Source of the DNA: Deltaproteobacteria bacterium
Lineage (GTDB): Bacteria > Desulfobacterota > DSM-4660 > Desulfatiglandales > Desulfatiglandaceae
Reading direction: 5' to 3'
Assembly: GCA_021159825.1 (NCBI GenBank)
Contig: JAGHDR010000136.1
Location: forward strand, 1 to 5,472
DNA length: 5,472 nucleotides
Shown piece by piece: positions 4,894 to 5,472 of the stretch. The notes beneath the pieces are model-generated. The model worked only from the letters and a program-made list of their open reading frames with translations, searched no databases and was not told the DNA's origin. Made by a program: the position numbers and the translations under genes. How positions within the stretch are numbered: the stretch's first letter is position 1; each line of letters opens with the position of its first letter.

Positions 4894-5472
4894 ATGATGG
4901 TTTTATATCATTTTATATGGACATTTCCGCTGTTTTTTTTGATCATGGCCGCTTCTTTTTCGGGAAGCAAACGCTTAAGGGAGCGGCTTGCCCTGGACTT
5001 GCCGAAAGGGTTGCCCAAAAAAGGCAATCTTTGGGTACACGCCCTTTCGGTGGGGGAAGTGCTTTCGGCTGTTCCCTTGGTGGCACAACTGAAAGTGGCA
5101 TTTCCCGAAAAAGACATTGTACTTTCCGTGACCACCAGAAGCGGTATGGCGTTGGCAATGGAAAAATTTTCAGGCCGGGTTGCGTGCATTATGACGTTGC
5201 CGTTGGATGCTTGGTGGTGCATAAGACGCGTTATCAACTGCGTGAGGCCTTCGGTTTTCATTCTGGTTGAAACGGATTTGTGGCCCGGATTGCTCGGTTT
5301 CTTGAAACAGAAAGGTGTCAGGAGTCTTCTGGTGAACGGCCGGATTTCCCCCCGTACCCTGAAATCCTACAAAAAGGCGCCGGCTGTGGTGAGGCGGTTG
5401 TTTGCCCCTTTAGAGTATTGCCTCATGCAAACGGATCTGGATCGGGGCAGGTTGCTGCAGTTGGGGGTGGAC
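4894..5472 (+). CDS. kdtA: 3-deoxy-D-manno-octulosonic acid (Kdo) transferase, N-terminal part, runs off right edge
   Basis: KdtA (WaaA) is the inner-membrane GT-B glycosyltransferase (family GT30) that adds Kdo from CMP-Kdo to lipid IVA, joining lipid A to the core. The frame is open for 193 codons to the edge. It has an N-terminal hydrophobic anchor (about 3-20), then LWVHALSVGE (46-55), whose Glu55 corresponds to the proposed catalytic base. These are followed by a PLD motif, VETDLWPGLL (family usually E-T-E-x-W-P; here Asp replaces the second Glu), LVNGRISPRTLKSY, and TDLDRGRLLQLGVD at the edge. This is most of the N-terminal acceptor-binding domain; the CMP-Kdo-binding half lies outside. 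An in-frame TAA at 4888 fixes the start at ATG 4894 or the next codon, ATG 4897. Only a weak TAAGG lies about 11 bases upstream. The 23-base gap to the kinase gene suggests one transcript. Confidence 0.95.
   Translation, partial: MMVLYHFIWTFPLFFLIMAASFSGSKRLRERLALDLPKGLPKKGNLWVHALSVGEVLSAVPLVAQLKVAFPEKDIVLSVTTRSGMALAMEKFSGRVACIMTLPLDAWWCIRRVINCVRPSVFILVETDLWPGLLGFLKQKGVRSLLVNGRISPRTLKSYKKAPAVVRRLFAPLEYCLMQTDLDRGRLLQLGVD

Noticed and set aside
4884..5270. Alternative plus-strand frame, and minus-strand frames at 4908-5261 and 4943-5158, over kdtA
   Set aside because: The kdtA frame starting at 4894 carries all the conserved motifs (SVGE, ETDLWP) uninterrupted to the edge; the others are shadows.

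Overview
The window comes from a Gram-negative bacterium that makes lipopolysaccharide. It carries lpxC and kdtA (waaA), which act early in lipid A–Kdo synthesis, and the lipoprotein murein transglycosylase mltA. Moderate G+C, a Proteobacteria-like gene set, the DUF4390–NtrY-like kinase pair and a textbook sigma-54 promoter suggest the Desulfobacterota (former Deltaproteobacteria). That placement is inference: no rRNA or other taxonomic marker is present. I see no mobile element, tRNA, rRNA or CRISPR array.

Layout. (1) 1-468, minus strand: the 5' part of mltA, running off the left edge. (2) 469-818: a 350-base divergent intergenic region rich in regulatory signals. A sigma-70-like -10 faces mltA. 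Facing lpxC, in order, are a candidate sigma-70 promoter, a cluster of AACA/TGTT half-sites, an IHF-like site, an almost perfect -24/-12 sigma-54 promoter, a leader hairpin and a strong ribosome binding site. (3) 819-1748: complete lpxC, closed by a clear rho-independent terminator. (4) 1844-2028: a spacer with a candidate sigma-70 promoter. (5) 2029-2613, 2639-4870 and 4894 to the right edge: three closely spaced plus-strand genes, namely a DUF4390 exported protein, an NtrY-like membrane histidine kinase and the N-terminal part of kdtA. They are probably one operon.

How it may work together. LpxC catalyses the committed step of lipid A synthesis and KdtA adds Kdo to lipid IVA. Between them lies a membrane kinase of the NtrY type, a family that usually pairs with sigma-54-dependent NtrC-type activators, together with its habitual exported partner. 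No response regulator gene lies next to the kinase. The lpxC promoter is itself of the sigma-54 class, with activator-like and IHF-like sites placed as expected. The most interesting hypothesis is therefore an envelope-sensing circuit: the kinase phosphorylates an unlinked (or just off-window) sigma-54 activator, which drives lpxC. The promoter and gene order are read directly from the sequence; the regulatory link is inference.
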